From assembly GCA_001873585.1 (NCBI GenBank), contig MNZL01000133.1:1-7542 (forward strand): a DNA stretch of 7,542 bases, in the 5' to 3' direction. The number at the start of each line of letters is the position of its first letter. Positions within the stretch are counted from its first letter, which is position 1. The DNA comes from Rhodobacterales bacterium CG2_30_65_12. Lineage in GTDB: Bacteria; Pseudomonadota; Alphaproteobacteria; Rhodobacterales; Rhodobacteraceae. Made by a program: the position numbers and the translations under genes. The notes beneath the pieces were generated by a model that worked only from the letters and a program-made list of their open reading frames with translations, did no database searches and was not told the DNA's origin. Positions 4,280 to 7,542 of the stretch are shown here, piece by piece.

Positions 4280-7051
4280 TCACGCCTCGGCCCCATCCTC
4301 GGCCCCATCCTCGGCCCCGTTCTCGGCCCCATCCTCGGCCCCGTCCTTCTCGGCGATCCGGGCGACCGAGACCACGTGTTCGCCCTTTGCGGTGTCAAAC
4401 ACCTTCACCCCACCGGCGCTGCGCGAGCGGAACGAGATGCCCATCACCGGGCAGCGGATCGACTGGCCGGTGGAGGTGGCCAGCATCACCTGATCGTCGA
4501 TCCCCACCGGGAAGGAGGCGACGAGATCTCCGCCGCGCATCGCCTTGTCGGCGGCCTGAACGCCCTGGCCGCCACGGCCGCGCACCGGGTAATCATGGCT
4601 CGACGAGAGCTTGCCGGTGCCGGCGGACGTGATGGTGAGAATCAGATCCTCGGCGGCCCACATTTGCTCGAACCGGTCAGGCGAGATATCGCCGGCCACC
4701 GCCTCTTCGTCGTCGTCAGTGCCTTCAACCTCATCGGCCCCGACCATCTGGCGGCGCATCTTGAGATACGCGGCGCGTTGCGAAGCATCGGCCTCGAAAT
4801 GGTGGATCACGGCCATTGAGACCACGCGATCGTCATCCGACAAGAGCCGGATGCCGCGCACACCGGTGCTGTCGCGGCCTTTGAATACGCGCACGTCGGT
4901 GGTGGAAAAGCGGATCGCGCGGCCGGAGGCGGTGACGAGCATCACGTCGTCATCCGCAGTGCAGATACGCGCATTCACCAGCTCCACCCCCTCGGGCAGT
5001 TTCATTGCGATCTTGCCGTTGCGCATCACGTTGGTGAAATCCGAAAGCGCATTGCGGCGCACATCTCCGGTGGAGGTAGCAAAGACGATCTGCAGCGCGC
5101 TCCACTCCGCTTCCGGCGCGTCGATCGGCATGATCGCGGCAATGCTCACGCCGGTCGGAATTGGCAGGATGTTGACGATCGCCTTGCCCTTCGCGGTGCG
5201 CCCGCCGAGCGGCAAGCGCCAGGTTTTCAGCTTGTAGACCATCCCGTCGGTGGTGAAGAACAAAAGCTGGGTGTGGGTGTTGGCGACAAACAGCGTGGTA
5301 ACAACGTCTTCTTCCTTGGTCGCCATTCCAGAAAGCCCCTTGCCGCCACGCCGCTGGGCGCGGAAATCGGCGAGCGGTGTGCGCTTGGCCCAGCCCGACT
5401 GGGTGATCGTCACCACCATGTCTTCACGTTCGATCAGGTCTTCGTCGTCCATGTCGCCCGACCAGTCGACGATCTCGGTGCGGCGCGGAACGGCGTAGGC
5501 GTCGCGCACCTCGATCAGTTCGCTCGAGATGATCGCCATGATCCGCTCGCGCGAGCGCAGGATATCGAGGTAGTCCTTGATCTTGGCGGCCAGCTCTTCA
5601 AGCTCGTCGGTGACTTCCTTGACGCCCAGTTGCGTGAGACGCTGCAAGCGCAGATCGAGGATCGCGCGGGCTTGGGTTTCCGACAGGTTGTAGGTGCCGT
5701 CGTCGTTCATCTTGTGGGTCGGGTCGTCGATCAGCGCGATGAACGGTGCGATCTCGCGCGCGGGCCAGCGCCGCTCCATCAGCCTTTCGCGCGCATCGGC
5801 CGCGTCCGCCGAAGCGCGGATGGTGGCCACCACCTCGTCGACGTTGGAAACGGCCACGGCGAGGCCGACAAGGACGTGCGATCGCTCGCGCGCCTTGCGC
5901 AGTAAAAACGCCGTGCGCCGCGCCACCACTTCTTCGCGGAAGGTGATGAAATGGGTGAGAAAATCCCTGAGCGTGAGCTGCTCGGGGCGGCCGCCATTGA
6001 GCGCCAGCATGTTGCAGCCGAAAAAGGTTTGCAGCTGGGTGAAGCGGTAGAGCTGGTTCAGCACCACCTCCGGCGTGGCATCGCGCTTGAGTTCGATCAC
6101 CACCCGCACGCCAATCCGGTCGCTCTCGTCCTGCACGTGGGCGATGCCCTCGAGCTTTTTCTCGCGCACGAGGTCGGCGATCTTCTCGATCATCGTTGCC
6201 TTGTTCACCTGGTAGGGGATTTCATCGACGATGATGGCGTAGCGATCCTTGCGGATCTCTTCGACCCGGGTTTTCGCACGCAGGATCACCGAGCCACGGC
6301 CCTCGGTGTAGGCCTTGCGCGCGCCGGAGCGGCCCAGCATCACCCCGCCGGTGGGAAAGTCGGGGCCGGGAACGTAATCCATCAGCTGCACCGAATCGAG
6401 GTCGGGGTTTTCGATCAACGCGAGCGTTGCGTCGACCACTTCACCGAGGTTGTGTGGCGGGATATTGGTGGCCATGCCGACGGCGATGCCGCCGGCGCCG
6501 TTGACCAGCATGTTTGGGAACCGGGCCGGGAGCACGGTGGGCTCCTGGTCCTTGCCGTCGTAATTGTCCTGAAAGTCGACGGTATCGAGCTCGATATCGG
6601 CCAGCAGCGCCTGCGCTGGCTTGTCCATCCGCACTTCGGTGTAGCGCATCGCCGCCGCCGGATCGCCGTCCATCGAGCCGAAGTTGCCCTGGCCGTCGAG
6701 CAGCGGCAGGGACATCGAGAAATCCTGTGCCATGCGCACGAGAGCGTCATAGATCGCGCTGTCGCCATGCGGGTGATATTTGCCCATGGTGTCGCCCACC
6801 GGGCGGGCCGACTTGCGGTAGGGTTTGTCGTGGCTGTTGCCGGTTTCATACATCGCGTAGAGAATGCGCCGATGCACCGGCTTCAGGCCGTCGCGCAGAT
6901 CGGGGATCGCGCGGCTCACGATCACACTCATTGCGTAATCGAGATACGACGTACGCATCTCTTCTTCGATTGCAACGGTGGGGCCGGAAAAAGCCGGGCG
7001 TTCCGGTGGATTTACGCCCGTGATTTCAGGAGGTTCGGGGGTATCGTTCAC
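4280..7051 (-). CDS. gyrA: DNA gyrase subunit A
   Basis: GyrA is the DNA-breaking and DNA-wrapping subunit of the A2B2 gyrase that introduces negative supercoils. The 923-residue protein has the winged-helix/tower region from MRTSYLDYAMSVIVSRAIPD (32-51), the catalytic Tyr137 with Arg136 in AAMRYTEVRM, and the GyrA box QRRGGKG at 566-572 that begins the DNA-wrapping beta-pinwheel. The box marks it as gyrase, not topoisomerase IV ParC. Ser98 and Asp102, matching E. coli Ser83 and Asp87, are the quinolone-susceptible residues. Compared with E. coli (875 aa) it has an acidic insert at about 752-803 in the C-terminal domain and a GAED-repeat tail at 904-923. The start is GTG at 7051: an in-frame stop lies upstream with no ATG between, and the next Met is residue 32 inside conserved sequence. 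A weak GGCGGA precedes the GTG. It diverges from ctaA. Confidence 0.98.
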   Translation of the reverse strand: MNDTPEPPEITGVNPPERPAFSGPTVAIEEEMRTSYLDYAMSVIVSRAIPDLRDGLKPVHRRILYAMYETGNSHDKPYRKSARPVGDTMGKYHPHGDSAIYDALVRMAQDFSMSLPLLDGQGNFGSMDGDPAAAMRYTEVRMDKPAQALLADIELDTVDFQDNYDGKDQEPTVLPARFPNMLVNGAGGIAVGMATNIPPHNLGEVVDATLALIENPDLDSVQLMDYVPGPDFPTGGVMLGRSGARKAYTEGRGSVILRAKTRVEEIRKDRYAIIVDEIPYQVNKATMIEKIADLVREKKLEGIAHVQDESDRIGVRVVIELKRDATPEVVLNQLYRFTQLQTFFGCNMLALNGGRPEQLTLRDFLTHFITFREEVVARRTAFLLRKARERSHVLVGLAVAVSNVDEVVATIRASADAADARERLMERRWPAREIAPFIALIDDPTHKMNDDGTYNLSETQARAILDLRLQRLTQLGVKEVTDELEELAAKIKDYLDILRSRERIMAIISSELIEVRDAYAVPRRTEIVDWSGDMDDEDLIEREDMVVTITQSGWAKRTPLADFRAQRRGGKGLSGMATKEEDVVTTLFVANTHTQLLFFTTDGMVYKLKTWRLPLGGRTAKGKAIVNILPIPTGVSIAAIMPIDAPEAEWSALQIVFATSTGDVRRNALSDFTNVMRNGKIAMKLPEGVELVNARICTADDDVMLVTASGRAIRFSTTDVRVFKGRDSTGVRGIRLLSDDDRVVSMAVIHHFEADASQRAAYLKMRRQMVGADEVEGTDDDEEAVAGDISPDRFEQMWAAEDLILTITSAGTGKLSSSHDYPVRGRGGQGVQAADKAMRGGDLVASFPVGIDDQVMLATSTGQSIRCPVMGISFRSRSAGGVKVFDTAKGEHVVSVARIAEKDGAEDGAENGAEDGAEDGAEA
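4283..4342 (-). repeat. Tandem 12-bp repeat coding the GyrA tail
   Basis: Five consecutive 12-bp units, of the form GGGGCCGAGGAT on the minus strand, encode GAED, GAEN, GAED, GAED and GAEA immediately before the gyrA stop codon. The units are almost identical at DNA level, differing at GAT/AAC/GAC/GCG in the last codon. They preserve the reading frame whatever the copy number, so length changes would be tolerated. Confidence 0.9.
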
Positions 7052-7128
7052 GTTGTCCGCCCTGTTTTGTCTGGTGGTGGTCTCATCGTGTCTCGTGCGT
7101 CTTCACGGCACAAGATTTTGTCATTTCC

Positions 7129-7158
7129 TCTATATCACTCGCAACGCTTGGGGTGCAA
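7129..7158 (-). promoter_or_regulatory. Candidate gyrA promoter
   Basis: On the minus strand, TTGCAC (7158-7153) and TATAGA (7134-7129) are separated by 18 bases and would give a 5' leader of about 70 bases before the gyrA GTG. The -10 matches four of six consensus positions and the -35 only three, so this is a weak visual call. The 7052-7272 gap must also hold the ctaA promoter, for which I see only TTGTCA at 7118-7123 without a good -10 partner. Confidence 0.35.
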
Positions 7159-7169
7159 GGAAGCGCCGT

Positions 7170-7190
7170 GAGTATTTGCGACAAGAAAAA
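7170..7190 (+). repeat. Possible degenerate tail copy of the dispersed element
   Basis: GAGTATTTGCGACAAGAAAA resembles the tail of copy B (GGTATTTGTGGACCAAAGAA) with three single-base gaps. It is preceded by a five-base-pair stem CGCTT/AAGCG at 7145-7149 and 7161-7165. No G-rich hairpin of the standard type is present, so this may be a decayed copy or chance similarity. Confidence 0.3.
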
Positions 7191-7272
7191 CAACCCCGAT
7201 TCTCGCCTTGGCATTCGCCTCCGCTTGCTTGAGTATCCCCGCCGAGGCGACACGGGGGGGGGCGAGAGCGGA

Positions 7273-7542
7273 ATGGCCGAGCGGAGGCGCATTTTTGAAG
7301 AGGTCGGCGAGGCTTCGCAGGGCCGCAAGCCGGTTTTGACCGGGATGATCGACAAGGGCGGAGCGGGCGGCGCGCGCCGGGGGATCAGGCTCTGGCTGAT
7401 CGCGTTGTTTGCGCTGGTCGCGGTGATGATTCTCGTCGGCGGTTTGACACGGCTCACCGACTCTGGCCTGTCGATTACCGAGTGGGATCTGGTGATGGGC
7501 ACCCTGCCGCCGATCGCGGCTGCCGATTGGGCCGCTGCTTTC
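7273..7542 (+). CDS. ctaA: Heme A synthase (CtaA/Cox15 type), 5' part, cut by the window end
   Basis: CtaA oxidises the methyl group of heme O to a formyl group to make heme A for aa3-type cytochrome c oxidase, in the inner membrane. The window holds the first 90 residues. After a hydrophilic cytoplasmic start (MAERRRIFEEVGE), a first transmembrane helix spans about 38-57. The family signature GGLTRLTDSGLSITEW (56-71) follows, then PP at 79-80 as in Cox15 proteins. No Cys is visible in this part. The frame has no stop up to the last base and continues beyond the window. I start at ATG 7273 because the Cox15-like N-terminus begins there. The same frame is open further upstream to GTG codons at 7168 and 7153, which would add an unconserved-looking Arg/Gly-rich stretch across a G9 run. 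The purine-rich stretch GAGAGCGGA directly before the ATG is a weak ribosome-binding site. Confidence 0.93.
   Translation, partial: MAERRRIFEEVGEASQGRKPVLTGMIDKGGAGGARRGIRLWLIALFALVAVMILVGGLTRLTDSGLSITEWDLVMGTLPPIAAADWAAAF

Noticed and set aside
4283..4345. Ser-Ala-Pro repeat peptide on the plus strand
   Set aside because: It is only the complement of the GyrA GAED repeat; there is no ribosome-binding site or gene context.
6740..6770. Possible quinolone-resistance changes in gyrA
   Set aside because: The two hot-spot residues are Ser98 and Asp102, the susceptible forms.
5951..7171. Long plus-strand open frame (406 codons) antisense to gyrA
   Set aside because: gyrA motifs are continuous on the other strand. 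The antisense translation looks like codon-bias shadow and starts inside conserved gyrA sequence.
7083..7502. Minus-strand open frame (139 codons) over the ctaA start
   Set aside because: The plus strand encodes a clear Cox15-type N-terminus and membrane helix there; the minus translation has no recognisable feature.
1..7542. Search for a novel defence, mobile or biosynthetic system
   Set aside because: Every sizeable coding region except the barrel protein matches a known household family, no integrase, transposase or repeat-spacer array is visible, and no cluster of unknown genes exists.

Overview
The window reads as a chromosomal housekeeping segment of a GC-rich alphaproteobacterium, most probably of the Rhodobacterales (Roseobacter/Rhodobacter type). 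The reasons are a stand-alone HisI without HisE, a folate-dependent TrmFO, an alphaproteobacterial GyrA with an acidic insert, a Cox15-type heme A synthase, and GC-rich intergenic hairpins with a GTATTT...AAGAA tail that I associate with this group. This placement is inference from protein character; no database was consulted.

Layout, left to right. At 49-85 an intrinsic terminator faces right and must serve a gene lying outside the window. A NifU/SufU-like scaffold gene (minus, 84-521) and hisI (plus, 586-945) diverge from a 64-bp gap. Then come four minus-strand genes: gluQRS (1007-1837), trmFO (1943-3292), a probable outer-membrane beta-barrel gene (3413-4132) and gyrA (4280-7051). Finally the 5' end of ctaA (plus, from 7273) diverges from gyrA and runs off the window. 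No gene-free stretch exceeds 300 bases; the longest is 7052-7272 (221 bp).

The genes do not form one pathway. hisI is histidine biosynthesis. gluQRS and trmFO both modify tRNA (the Q34 position of tRNA-Asp and U54 of the T-loop). gyrA is DNA supercoiling and ctaA supplies heme A for aa3-type oxidase. The gaps around gluQRS and trmFO carry three related copies of a palindromic element, which suggests that these neighbours are separate or only loosely coupled transcription units.

I found no phage, insertion sequence, CRISPR array, toxin or defence cassette, and nothing that looks like a novel multi-gene system. The points most worth a second look are the dispersed hairpin-plus-tail element, the SufU-like protein that lacks two of the four usual metal-ligand positions, and two lineage-type additions to GyrA (an acidic insert in the C-terminal domain and a tandem 12-bp repeat coding for its tail).
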